Assembly: GCF_037975245.1 (NCBI RefSeq)
Contig: NC_092581.1
Coordinates: forward strand, 14,535,303-14,599,302
DNA length: 64,000 bases
DNA from: Apostichopus japonicus
Taxonomy: Eukaryota > Echinodermata > Holothuroidea > Aspidochirotida > Stichopodidae
Reading direction: 5' to 3'
Shown: positions 35,391-47,700 of the stretch, in pieces
Numbering within the stretch: position 1 is the stretch's first letter
How the letters are laid out: each line of letters opens with the position of its first letter
Translations under genes and position numbers: made by a program
Notes under the pieces: generated by a model
Database searches by the model: none
Seen by the model: the letters and a program-made list of their open reading frames with translations, nothing else
What the model was told of the DNA's origin: nothing

Positions 35391-35850
35391 CGAGAAGCAC
35401 CCTAATTGTCCATTAATGTGGCTGAAATTAACACATAGGGTACTTAACATAATCTACAATATAAATAGGTCTATTAGAGTCATAGGTTATCGCTATGTTT
35501 ATAAAAAAGTATATAATTTGGTCAAATATCGATTTAAAAAAAAATCCAAAATCAATCGCGTTAGTGAGCTACCTTGAGGGGGAGTTGAGTTTTAACCCCG
35601 AGAAACAACCTAATTGTTCATAAATGTGGGTGAAGTTAATACTTAGGGTATTTAAAATAATAAAAAATAAATAAACAGGTCTATTAGAGTCATAAGTTAT
35701 CGATATGTAATTCTTAACTTCAATCGAAAATCGAAACTATAAAAGTTCCACAATCAATCGCCTACTGAGCTGCTACCGAAAGGTGGAGCAGTGTTTTAAA
35801 CTCGAAAATCATCCAAATTGTCCATAAACGTGTCTGAAATACATGCAAAG
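35391..35850. repeat. Imperfect ~206-bp tandem duplication, 2 to 3 units
   Basis: Units begin near 35391, 35599 and 35803 with 'cgagaa..acctaattgt' words. The first two share 'ggtctattagagtcata' and 'gttatcg.tatg' in the same order. The third is truncated. No coding potential. Confidence 0.72.
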
Positions 35851-36835
35851 TGTTTTCAACAGACACTGGAATAAAAACATAGTCCTTTTTATAGACTCTT
35901 TACCTCTTTGCAGAAAGAAACACCAGTTAAGATTGTCATTATAGTAAAGTCCATATGAAGCCTCCGTATCGGTTTTATACGGTAGGTGGAGCTTATTTTG
36001 GTGGGCTCAACTGATTTCATGTCATTAGCTTCCCTGCAGTGGAGAAGTTCAAAGCTTCAATCCCTGATGCATTAAGAATACGAGTACGCGTACTCTTACT
36101 GCAATTATTGTGTACTCTAACTTCAATTATTAACGTCAGGCCAACTAACTTTTACCAAAGATAAGGTGAAATATCTTTGCTTTTACACATTCAATTATTG
36201 TTGTAACCTCTCCTCGTTTGAAAATGCGGCTGAAAGTGCGGCTCACATTACGGTGGTCGGAGTGGGCTTGCTGTTGCACATGTAGTCAACTCGGTTAACG
36301 TTACGCCTACGTTACGACGTACGTTAGGCCTAGCCTAGAAACTAATTTCAAGCTGAATTAGAGCCACTTGCAAGAACAAAGTTGTCAAATCCTCCAGAAA
36401 AATGTGTAAAACCTAGAGCTATATGTCTGCAGCTAGGAGTTTCGAACCTGCATATATGTTAGCCCTTCTGCAGGCCTAACTACAAACTTCTTAACAGTCC
36501 AGTCACTTAATTTTGTTTCACACAAGCCTCTACTAATTCTGCCATGTTTTGCCTAGGCCTAACGTTAGGGACATCACATTTCAATTACTGTAAATGTAGT
36601 GTACATAGCTAACACTCTTAATCAGGCTAGTCTTTGCTAGACTAGGCAAAATTGTCAGAAAATGGACAAGAAATACTGGTCTCAATTAAGCTAGGACTCT
36701 GAGACTCCATTATATTTTCCCACATGCTCCCCAATATTGTATGAATTCATTTTATGATATCATTGCACAGTGCACACACATATCACAGGGGTGACATGTA
36801 TGTATCATATGTTGCTTTTCATATTAATTATGATA

Positions 36836-37190
36836 TTAAAGGGTGTGAAGACTGGCACACAAAGAAACGTCTCATGCCGGTAATCTGACCTAGTTTCGAA
36901 TGAGGTGTAACAGAAGTGTTAAACACCACCATCGATCCCAGAAAATACACACACAGCTTGCTACCATAGGTAATTAGACACTAGTTTACAGTCAGTACAT
37001 ACAGCTGCGGTCAATACCCACAGCACAGTATACACAGCAGCGATGGACATCTCAGGTCTAGATAAAAGATAACAAGGTATCACGTTTCATTACTGTCTGC
37101 ATTTTGTAGCGACACAAACAAAACTTCACTCGCAAGCAACAAAAAGTTAACTTTTTCAGATGGTTTGGGGCGAGTCTTGAATGCCTTTAA
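36836..37190. mobile_element. TTAA-flanked MITE, copy 1
   Basis: It begins TTAAAGGGTGTGAAGACTGG and ends GAGTCTTGAATGCCTTTAA, imperfect inverted ends with TTAA at both borders, as in piggyBac-type insertions. The body is about 95 percent like the copies at 45229-45595 and 52209-52577 by eye. No ORF. It lies 290 bp upstream of the ORF at 37483. Confidence 0.85.
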
Positions 37191-37482
37191 GTTGAAATTA
37201 TATAATATCCCGAGTTTGAAATTTGAAAATCCCTCCACACTTTATATTTTTGTGGAAGACAGATTGACAGGTCTGGGGTTGGGGTAACAATATATTAAGT
37301 TCCACTGAATGATATGTAAAGTTATATAAAGCAATAAGGAACAAGCATGGTGGTTTTATTTCTAGTAGTACTTAAATTATGGATGGACTAAATAAGGATG
37401 TATAACATGTATACTGCTTAAATACTAACATTTTGTTTTGGTTATATTCTTTAGGGAACATCCGTGGGAAACCACCCTCAGC

Positions 37483-38514
37483 ATGAAGCTGATTGTAAAG
37501 ATGAGATCCTTTGACGAAAAGGTGTCAAAATGTAAACAAGTAACGTCTTCACCTGAACTCTCAAGATCTGCACGAGCCATTGTCATGCGAAACTACAGAG
37601 CAAGACTTAAAGAAGATCCTTTGAAATATCAACTCTACTGCCAGTCTGAAAGTCACAGGTCTTGGATTCATCGAAGACAATTGACCAATGAACAGAAGAG
37701 AAAATACACAAACAAGTCTAAACTACGAATGAGAAGGCTGAGGGAAAGACGAAAAGCCGAGAAGAATGAAAATCACAAAGCAGGATTAGTGATCGAAACC
37801 AAATCAACCCAGTTAAAGAAAGAAAACCAAAGACAACATTGGAGGATGCAGAAACATGCGCATCGGGCTAAAATGTCTTCTGAAGAATTCAAGAGAGATA
37901 AATATGTGTCGAAAAATGCTAAAGTTCCATCTTCACCCAAACTTTCAAGGTCGGCTCGTGCCATTGTCATGAGGAATTACAGAGCGAAGCTGAAAGAAGA
38001 TCCTCAGAAATATCAACTGCACCGCCAGTTAGAAAGTCATAGGTCTAGGCTTCATCGAAGACAACTATCTGAGGAACAGAAAAGGAAATACAACGAAAAA
38101 TCGAAACTACGAATGAGAAGGCTGAGGGAAAGACGAAAAGCTGAGGAGAATGCAAATCACAACTTAGCAGAATTAGGGATCGAAACCAAGTCAACCCAGC
38201 TGAAGGAAGAAGAGCAGAGACGATGTCGGAGGATGAAAACACAGGTTCCAAGAGCTGGGACGTCTTCTTCTGAGGAGAAGAGACTGGTACGAGACAAGAT
38301 GCTCGGGTCCATTGCTGACGAATCATCGAGCAGCGAGCAAGAAGGTTCGGATTCGGAGGATGCAAGAGCAGCAAGACGTAAGGCCACGTCCATGGTGAAG
38401 ACTGTAATACCTAAACTTTCAGCAGATCATTATGCCAAAGTTGTTGCAAGCCTGATCAACACAGCAAGTCCAGAACAGCTCACAGCTTTGAGAAAGCATT
38501 TAGTAACAATATGA
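37483..38514 (+). CDS. Basic protein with two 128-residue repeats, function unknown
   Basis: One continuous frame of 343 codons. A splice acceptor (tattctttag) at 37454 opens the exon, so there is probably an upstream 5'UTR exon. The ATG at 37483 is the first in frame. The protein has two tandem units, residues about 22-140 and 150-270. Each starts SSPxLSRSARAIVMRNYRA, continues xLKEDPxKYQL and ends in an Arg/Lys-rich KSKLRMRRLRERRKAE helix-like block. Then come an acidic serine-rich stretch (DESSSSEQEGSDSED, about 285-300) and a C-terminal 45 residues. The 'KEDPxKY..RR..RERRK' pattern resembles a basic repeat seen in many uncharacterised animal proteins. Nuclear location and nucleic-acid binding are inferred from the charge only. 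I do not recognise a named gene. Confidence 0.75.
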   Translation: MKLIVKMRSFDEKVSKCKQVTSSPELSRSARAIVMRNYRARLKEDPLKYQLYCQSESHRSWIHRRQLTNEQKRKYTNKSKLRMRRLRERRKAEKNENHKAGLVIETKSTQLKKENQRQHWRMQKHAHRAKMSSEEFKRDKYVSKNAKVPSSPKLSRSARAIVMRNYRAKLKEDPQKYQLHRQLESHRSRLHRRQLSEEQKRKYNEKSKLRMRRLRERRKAEENANHNLAELGIETKSTQLKEEEQRRCRRMKTQVPRAGTSSSEEKRLVRDKMLGSIADESSSSEQEGSDSEDARAARRKATSMVKTVIPKLSADHYAKVVASLINTASPEQLTALRKHLVTI

Positions 38515-41500
38515 TAGAAGCAGTAGCAGTAGTCCTGAGGATGTACAGTGCTTGTCGCTTGAGATGGGTAAATGAGAAAATGCCTGTCCGTCAGTCAGAG
38601 AACTCTGTCTGTGATATTTCTACACATCTGGATCTCTGGCAAAAAGTATAGAGGATAGGTGTATCGTTCAACAAGTATGGACTGCTGACCTGGTAAACAA
38701 TGACTAATTAGGCCTGACTGCTTCCCTGGAAAACAATGACTAATTAGGCCTGAAGCCACATAGTTTTCCTTTACTACATTCTTGCTCTGCCAGATAATTT
38801 TTTTTTTTACAATTTTCAATTGCAGTGGCATTTACAGCATTTAAAAGGTGAACCAGAATGTACTAGGAGTGGTGGAAATTCTAAATCCCCCAACTGTTTA
38901 AGATAAGGGCATATGTCTTGATGGAAGGGTCAGAGGCAGATCAAGGAACTTACAAAGTAGTTTCACATGTCCAATGGTGCATTCTGAGGTATTTGTGGAA
39001 TAAAATTAGGTCTTTATTTTTATAATAAAGATTGTGCTGATACATTCCCCAGCTGATGATGGAGGTGGGGGAAACCCTTATGCAAGCCACTGTGGAAAAG
39101 TACATAGCCAGGAGATGCAGTATCAATGGGTCAAATGGATGAACAATAAATACTGCAGTGATATCAATATTATGTTATTTAATTCATTCAAACTCATCAC
39201 AAATAAGGTAGTTTTCATTTTATTTCAACTTTTGAAGTCTCAGCTAGGAAAAATCTTGATTATCTGTAAGCAAGTAGCTTTCTCTTATCACAAAGAAACC
39301 TTTACAGAAAGTATAATAGAGAGGGATACAAAATAATTGCTCAAAGCAAATTATAGTTTAATATTACTACAACCAGTGATTGTAGATTGCAAATAAATGA
39401 CATTTTTCTATGTTTAATAGATTCTTCACAGACTTGATGTCCATTTATATCTTGGTAATTGTAAAGATGTGAAATTAACTTTGTTCTGAAAGAATTATAG
39501 ACTTTGGATATCTTCCAAGAGGGATGTTCGGGGCTAGTGAAATGCACAAGAATTCAAAGAGGTCAGGTGTACCAAATTCTAAAATCCCACAATTGATTTA
39601 GGTAGGGCCATGTACATTTTATGGAAGGGCATCCTGGGCCTGAAGAAGTGGTCTAATTCTTTTCCGAATGACTACAAAAAATGCCCTCTCCCAGCCTCCT
39701 CATTGTACATGCCACTGGTTGGAAACATAGACCTAGACATTTTTGCAGGCACAAACATTTTCAAAAGGTCACCCGACCATTGTTAAGAATTTGGGTATAA
39801 CATACTTGTTAGGCAACCTGGTATCACTGTAAAATTTGTAGAGAGCTTCCATCAATCCTCTTGAGAGTAAGCCATCCTGTGAATTCCTCTTCTGATCATA
39901 CCATCATACATCTAGGGGTGTCTAACTGTTTTAAACTATTTCAAACTCCACACCATGATGACAAATCTGGTACGACATTGTTTTTGAATTCAAATAATGA
40001 AATGTTTACAGTGGAAAAGAGTGCTCGGACCTTGATGATAAATCATCCTGACAGCAGTACTATAGAATCCATTCACTTGGTGTAGGCTAAGTTGAGTAAC
40101 CCTTGCCCATATATTAAAAATTCTACCTTCTTATGGAAAAGTACTTTGAATTTAGTTCAGTGGATTTATGGTAATCTTGCTGCTGCCGAACGGCTTCATT
40201 TGGGTAGTCGTCTCACATTTTTTTTTTAACAAGTTCTCTTGAACAGTTACTGTATTATGGGTTGGGTACAGTGGTTGGGGGGTGGGGGGGGGGGGGTGAG
40301 GCCCTCATCTGTTTTCTTCCTTCACAGCACCATGACTAATTATATAATATGCAAATGAGGAGTGCAAAGATTTGTGGGTATAACTGTAGCCTATATCACG
40401 AATGTTACCGGCCAAATCATTGCAAATCACATCATCGGAATTATACTTGCCTTCAAACACCTGAGGAATGGAAAGATTGAATAACGGTACTTATTAAGTG
40501 GTAAATTTTCTCAGGAGAAAGTTACACAACTCGATCTGAATCAAACCCCAAAACAGTATTTGTACCTTTTCTTCAATTTCATTTATTTAGCAAACTTATG
40601 TACAAATGTACATTATTTAATACAAAATCAAGAACGTTTTAAAATCATCTTTGTCTTTTTGAAAACATCATTTATAATTACTGAAAGGTGTGTTGGATTC
40701 ATGACAATAACCATACACATTTTGTCAATGTTTACCTAGACTACTCAACTGTAAATATATTTCTTTGGAAGTAATTATGTTGCCAATATATGAATCTGTC
40801 CCATAACCCCTACATCAGCAATAAATAAGCAATGACCCCAACAGTTCAGCAACCACCCACTGCAGAATGTAACCGGCTGTAGTAAACAAGGTAGCTGGGA
40901 GTGCGTATCGACAGGAAACGGGAGGAGGGAAGTAAATACATTCACAACCACAGTTGCTGAAAGAGAATTGTTTTACATGTAAATGACAAGTATATGTTGC
41001 TGCAGAGGACGTGTTTCTATGCCAAAAATAACCACCTTACCTTACTCCCCCTTCTTATCCTGATGGACTTCCACCCCCCCCCCCCCCCTTCCCCAATCTG
41101 CTGAACCACATTTGACAATAACCACTCAAAATGAACACCACTTTAGCACAATACATGGTATGTATGCAACCAACTAGTCCTAATTTCCTCAATTGACACT
41201 CCTGCACATATGGAACAATTAATATTGATTAATAACAAAACTTGCTGGAAGATTGACCATGAATTGATGAAATGCACCGAGAAATCTTTCTTGACATACA
41301 TTTACAAAAGCTCCCTTCCAACATATCCCCACTCCACTGACAGCAAATAGCATATAGGAACTGACATATTTGAAACACAAGCTGCAGTAGAATACCTTGG
41401 ATCTTGGAAGGGTGAAGTCCAACATCCTTAGGCCAAGAGTATATCAACATTATTTTTTGTACCCAAAGTCATCTCTTAATGCAACATATGGGAGACCCAG

Positions 41501-41757
41501 CAGGCATTGTCACGTGACAGGCTAAATTACTGACATGTTACTGGATACAAAGTATGAGAGCGTGACAGTAATCCTCCCAACCCTCAAAGGATGAAATATT
41601 TTAAAAGATTTATAAATGAAAGAGTTTAACTTGGCAAGCACTGGCAAAACGATGCATTTGTAAGAAATAAGAAGGAAAAAAATGATGATAATAGTTGAAT
41701 GAAAGACGTGGAGTTCCCTGAGGAGCAAGAACACTGCACATTACACATCCCGGCTGG
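38515..41757. other. Intergenic / 3' flank
   Basis: No gene is seen between the basic-protein ORF and the last HDAC8 exon. The region holds a G-rich run (40277-40299), a C16 run (about 41074-41089) and only small ORFs. Confidence 0.4.
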
Positions 41758-44700
41758 TTACTTATCAGTGAACACAGTTTCTATGTGTTGCAGATTATCT
41801 GGAATAAAATAAAAGGAATAGAAACAAGGAGGTAATTAGAGATTAGGATTTAATGTGATAATAAGGTCTACCTTTTTTACTAAATTTTGGGTTGGGTTGT
41901 AACTGAGAGTCCTTTTGACTATGCCATGCACCATGTGACTTAGTTAATTTGAGTGTGTCAGGCAGACATGTAATTGTGGCACCCATTCCAGTTCCCAGGA
42001 CCACCGGGCCTTTCTCGTCACACAAGAATGTACCTCAGCATCTAACCAGCTTCTCAACTACTGAGGGAGGTGAAGAGCACCCGATCCATCACCACTGAAT
42101 TGCAGCTACGGTGGATGAAGTTTAGAAACCATCAAACGAATTGAACCAACGTCCAGTTCCCAATCGGCAAACCAGAAATACCAATCCACAGCAGACCTTG
42201 GTCAACGACTCTACAAGGCAGCAATTGTGAATAGGCTAAAGAGAATCTGCTTCCTGGTTGGGATTTGAATCAGGAACCATAATGATTGTGGAGCAGACAC
42301 TCTAACAGCCACACCACGTCCTCACCTTAGATATATTCACATATAGGTGGGATACCACCCATCATGCATGCCATAGGGCATGCATATGATCATAACCAGT
42401 TTTTTGTTGGCAGTTTGAGGGTTATTAACATTTCAAATCTAGCAAAAGAAAATTTAGTGTCCCACAAGTTACCATTTCATGGTTTGTGTTTCATTTGTAA
42501 ATCTCTGATGTTTGTGCAGTATGTGATAGTTTTCGGTGTGACTTTGGTGGGCCTAAAGAAATAGAATATATTAAGAACTAATGCAAACCTACATGAATTT
42601 GAGCTTTATGGGTTACAAGGGTAAGTCTGATTCACAAGTACAGTAACAGCAAAAAGACATGACATGACCTCTCCTTCCTAGTCACAGCATAATAGAAACA
42701 AATAATTCCTCAAAAAGCTACAGCTATTTTGATACCATAAAAAAAAAAATCATTTGATGGAACAGTTTTTGAAAACAATCTAAATGCATGCATAACACTT
42801 TACAATATGAAAGAATTTACCTTACTCTCCCTGAAGAGGGCATTTCAGATTCATTCAGAATCGTTCACCCCCCCCCCCACCCACCTCTCCCACACCAACC
42901 CTCCAAAAAAATGTGCTATCACAGCTAAAATCACTGTAAATCCTTCAAACAGGAATATCACACATAAATGTTCTTCTTTTTTTACACAGTCAAGCATGAA
43001 AACCCTTGGCATTTGTCGTCAGCAAGTTTAAAGTTAAAAGAAGACTTACTGAATACAGTCTGAACAGTTGTGCGTAAACAGTCTTTCATGTTCAGATCTG
43101 GTCTGTTAGAGGGCGTAATTTCCAGCTGATAATCTGGGCCGTACTCCAAGAAAAACTGCAAACAATTATTACTTGTATGTTAAATTCTGCTACCGTTAAA
43201 TCAAAGGAAATGTGGACATGGGTTTTTTAAAACCTCTTCATTTTTAGAAGGTCATCGGTTATGCCAGCAAATATACCAGAAACTTGTAAACTGACACTCA
43301 TTTGCATATTATTCTCATAGTATTTTCTATCATTGTGAAATCTTATTGTCTAAATTTTGATTGTCTTCTGGGATATTTCCTGCTTGCAAAACATCTTTGC
43401 CATTGGGGATCAAGTCCCACCTTTAACTGATTCTTGGCATGTGAAGTGTCGTTCCCCATATATCATGAGAGCGGAAAAAAAACCCTCGACAATTAAGCTA
43501 TAACTGTAGAAATCTTTTGGTGACATTAATATAAAATAGGTGAGGGATGTTAAGTGACATTTCTCAATATAAATTGAGAATCATGGTGAAAAAAGGGAAA
43601 TTGATCCTGTCAAATTCCTACCTGGTGATCTGGTATCTCAGATTTCAGCCTGACCCCAAGGGCTACTGCAGTCAGTTGGGTCCAACAACGTGCTGTATTA
43701 GGAGTATGGTACCCACCTGTTGAAGTGAAGGTAATACTCTTGTAACAGGTATTTCACGTAATGGATGTGAAGAGTTTGTCAAAGAATAGAAATAATTCAC
43801 TATTGGCTACTTGATGACCAGCCAATTTAACAAAATATGTGCTACTTCCAGGTTAACATATTTCATTTTCATTTATTTGTTTCCACATTCAAAATATATT
43901 ACACAATAATAGAAGAAAATGTATGTGACAAGTGGAGGAGGTCTGAGAAAGCCGAGGCTCTTACGAGGCAGACCCCCGTACAAAGACAATAAGAAAAGGA
44001 AAAAAAATAATGAATAATGCATGCAATGAAACAAAGGTTGCACACACAAATAAACCATGTAACTGTACTTACGTTACATAAGATAACATTATACAATTTA
44101 AAGAAATATGTCAAAGAATTGAATGCTTTCCTTTCCTCTCCCCCCCCTCCATTTTCCCCTAGCTCTTGACCATATCACAGTTTAATCTTCTAAACATCCT
44201 TCCCCATCCAACGGTGGCTGGTTGCTGTATGAGAATGGCCAAATGGTGACACCAGTGGCCTGGAGAAATGTTAGGATTGCTTCAGTTGTTTTTCCTTTCT
44301 TCCCACTTTCCCATTGCTCTGGAAAGTCGTGAAAAGTTTGTCACAGATCATTCACTGTAACTGCGGCTGCTGTTGCACTCGGACTACGAGTCTCATAGCA
44401 AGGACTGATTGTACTCACCACCACCAAGTAGTAATGTTGGTAGGTTCCATCTTAGGATGAAGTCAACACAATTACCAATTCCCTTTAAAGTTAAATTGAA
44501 AGAATTCATGGGATCTCCAACAAGGCAGTCAGCTCCACACTGTATAACTACAGCAGAAGGTTGGTAAGCTTTTTGAACCTCAAACATAACTCTGATGAGA
44601 TCAGAAAAGAAAAACTGAATGATCATGCATGTCTTTTTATCTTGTATGTGCCAAATTCCATTTAAAGTATGACTTAAGGCACATAATTAATTTTAATATG

Positions 44701-47700
44701 AAGTAGACCATTAAGAAACACTGCTAGCAGTCCAACTTGTATATCTATGCCACAATTAATTTATTGAGAAAATGACCCTTTAAATATCTATGGCTCAACA
44801 ATGAAAGTGGCTGGACTTCACAGTCTAACCGCACAGAGGCTATTATATCAGTTAGTCATATGAAACCCAACCTCAGTGCGAAAACAAGACTTTTATGGCC
44901 TCAAATAACACGTTTAACAGTGCATTATAAATTGGTCAATTACAAATGGTGTTAAATGTCATCCAAGGGTCCTCTGTAGTTCATATGAAGTTAAAACATG
45001 TTTTGGTTGAGTTATTTGAATTTATAAAAAGATGAAATCAACATTTAACATCAACTATTCAGGCCCGCATTGAGGAGCCAACATCATCATCAATTTAGCC
45101 TTAAAGCAGTATTCCAGAGTTGTATATATAATCAAGCTGAATATCTTGAAAACGGGAACAGCCAAAGAAGCATTCTAGATTCTTCAACTGTGACATACCA
45201 AGACTAATACTCTGTTTCAAGTCATCCTTTAAAGGGTGTGAATACTAGCGCAGAAAGAAACGTCTAATGCCGGTAATCTGACCTAGTTTCGAATGAGGTG
45301 TAACAGAAGTGTTAGACACCACCATCGATCCCAAAAATACACACACAGCTTGCTACCGTCGGTAATTAGACACTAGTGTACAGTCAGTACATACAGCTGT
45401 GGTCAATACCCACAACACAGTGTACAAACGATACAGCGATGGACATCTCAGGTCCAGCTAAAGATAACAAGGTATCACGTTTCATTACTGTCTGCATTTT
45501 GTAGCGACACAAACAAAACGTCACTTGCAAGCAACAGAAAGTTAACTTTTTCAGATGGCCGCACACGGTTTGAGGCGAGTCTTCAATGCCTTTAAAGTTG
45601 AATTGAAAGAATTCATGGAATCTCTGACAAAGCAGTCAGCTCCATTATGTACACCTACAACAGAATGTTGGTAGGCTTTTGCAACTTCCACCATATATAA
45701 CTCTGATGAAAATAAGAAAAGTGGCAAAAAGCAATTGATGGCTCCAAATTTTCAAATCTGTTCATAATTTTCCCAGCCAGTTTTCCATTGTTCATTTACC
45801 TTACAAATCAGACAAGAAAAATGTGCAATGTTGTCTTGCAAGAATCCTTATTACTTCTGAGAGTACGATTCCTCAAGTTACAAATCTGTCCTAAAGTTAC
45901 TGGAACATGAATATAACACAGACTACTAGTATGGAGAAACACTGACCAAAATACAATTCAAAAGATTTGGGTTTGTAGAAAAGTTTTTGGTTTTGTCTAT
46001 GAGAATCATACCTGAATATTTGAAATTCAATACTGACCTACAGCAATGGAATCAATGAGACAAAATTAAAACTAAAAAAACAACTTTTCCTTCAGATGTC
46101 ATACAGCTACGTCGATCGATGCACATTGGCAAATTATTAATCCAAACATAATTGACATATGAAACTTCCAACTTTCTTTCATTTCCTGCTTTATTTAGAA
46201 TGACACTTGAAAATCAAACTAATGAATGGCATTGTATTTTAGTTTTCAGTCTGCAAAAACATGGAAAACTTGATAAATATATATTAATTTAAAAAAAAAT
46301 TAAAATTATAACATACCTTTTAACAACAGTATAAAAGACTACATCGGTGATCCCATCCTCCAGAGGGACATTCACGCAATGGTATCGTCCTCTACCAAAG
46401 CCTACATCTTCCACACTTCCAGTACCTGTAGTACAGATGGATTATAAAGCCACAACAGAACATAAGAAATGATGGAAGCTGCATGTTGTATTCTAGTTAA
46501 AACAATTTGATGGCATAGTATCTTCTGTACCTGAACTACAAGTAGAGTACTTAGAAATTAATTTAAATAAATACAAATAAAAGGTCAGAGATGTTTTATT
46601 CTCTTCTACATCTACAATTAACTGCTATTTTTAGAAAAACCTTCAAGAATTGAAGGAATTTCCTATTGACAAAATACTATGTATAATTTGAAGGCCTACG
46701 AATGAAATCGGAAGAGATTGCATTGATCTTGTGGACTGCAACGTTTTCTTTGTAGCACTAGAGAGTGTTCAACTCGTTAACAAGGAGCCTTCAAAGTGAC
46801 ACAAGGTTAGAACATACCATGTGCACTCAGGGCATCTGACTGGGTTGCCCCTCAGAAGACCAGGGTTTAAATCCTATTTTATTTGTCCGAACAGCGAACT
46901 TGATGTTCGAAAAAAAAATTATAGCAAAATAGCAGAGTATGACCAATATGTACACTTGAGGAGAGATGTGTAGTCCTGACGAAGAGAACACCAGCTTTCG
47001 GCCATTTCACTCCCCTTTCGTTGGATCCTAGACCTACCACTACTATTGTTATTTTATTTCTTCATCTCCAAAGTGACAGAGGGTGATACCAGTTTATCAT
47101 TTTACCAATTTGTGGCTGTTTAGTTACAATGCAATGTGAATTTAATGTGGACTGGCGGTCCACCTGGTTGTCCCAATATGGTCGTCCCTGGCGATCAGAC
47201 AACTGTTAACCATTTGCCCCAGTACTGCATATTGGTCTTGTAAAGAGAAGAACTGAGATGATGGTATTTACCTGGGTAGAATCCAGGAGAATATTTGTGA
47301 AAGGAAACGGTCATGATCCTTGAGGTGTGAGCAAAAGCATCTTGCACAGCTGAAGGAGAAAGCGACACCAACATAGTTAATAAAAGCAATATATTTCATA
47401 CATTTGATACAGAAAAGTCTAGGAATATGACCCAAACTGAATTGCATCGAAATTAACATTGCTGCACTTTGATGCAATGAAATAAATTTGTTTGCGCTAA
47501 AGCCGTATTACAGTATGCATATTCAGTTTGTTTCAAATATTTCATATTTAATAGATGTTGATAAGTCTAGGAATACAGCCCAAACTGAATTGCATTGAGA
47601 TTAACATTGCCGCACATTGATGCAATGAAATAACAATGTTGGTACTAAAGCCCTATTATGCATATTCCACTATAAAGACGCACAAAGCGATCGCCTATAA

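Noticed and set aside
37773-38393. Minus-strand ORFs inside the basic-protein gene
   Set aside because: They are shadows of the Lys/Arg-rich plus-strand coding frame.
46970-47025. A further hammerhead-like site (CTGACGA at about 46977)
   Set aside because: The GAAA box and a matching stem II are missing.
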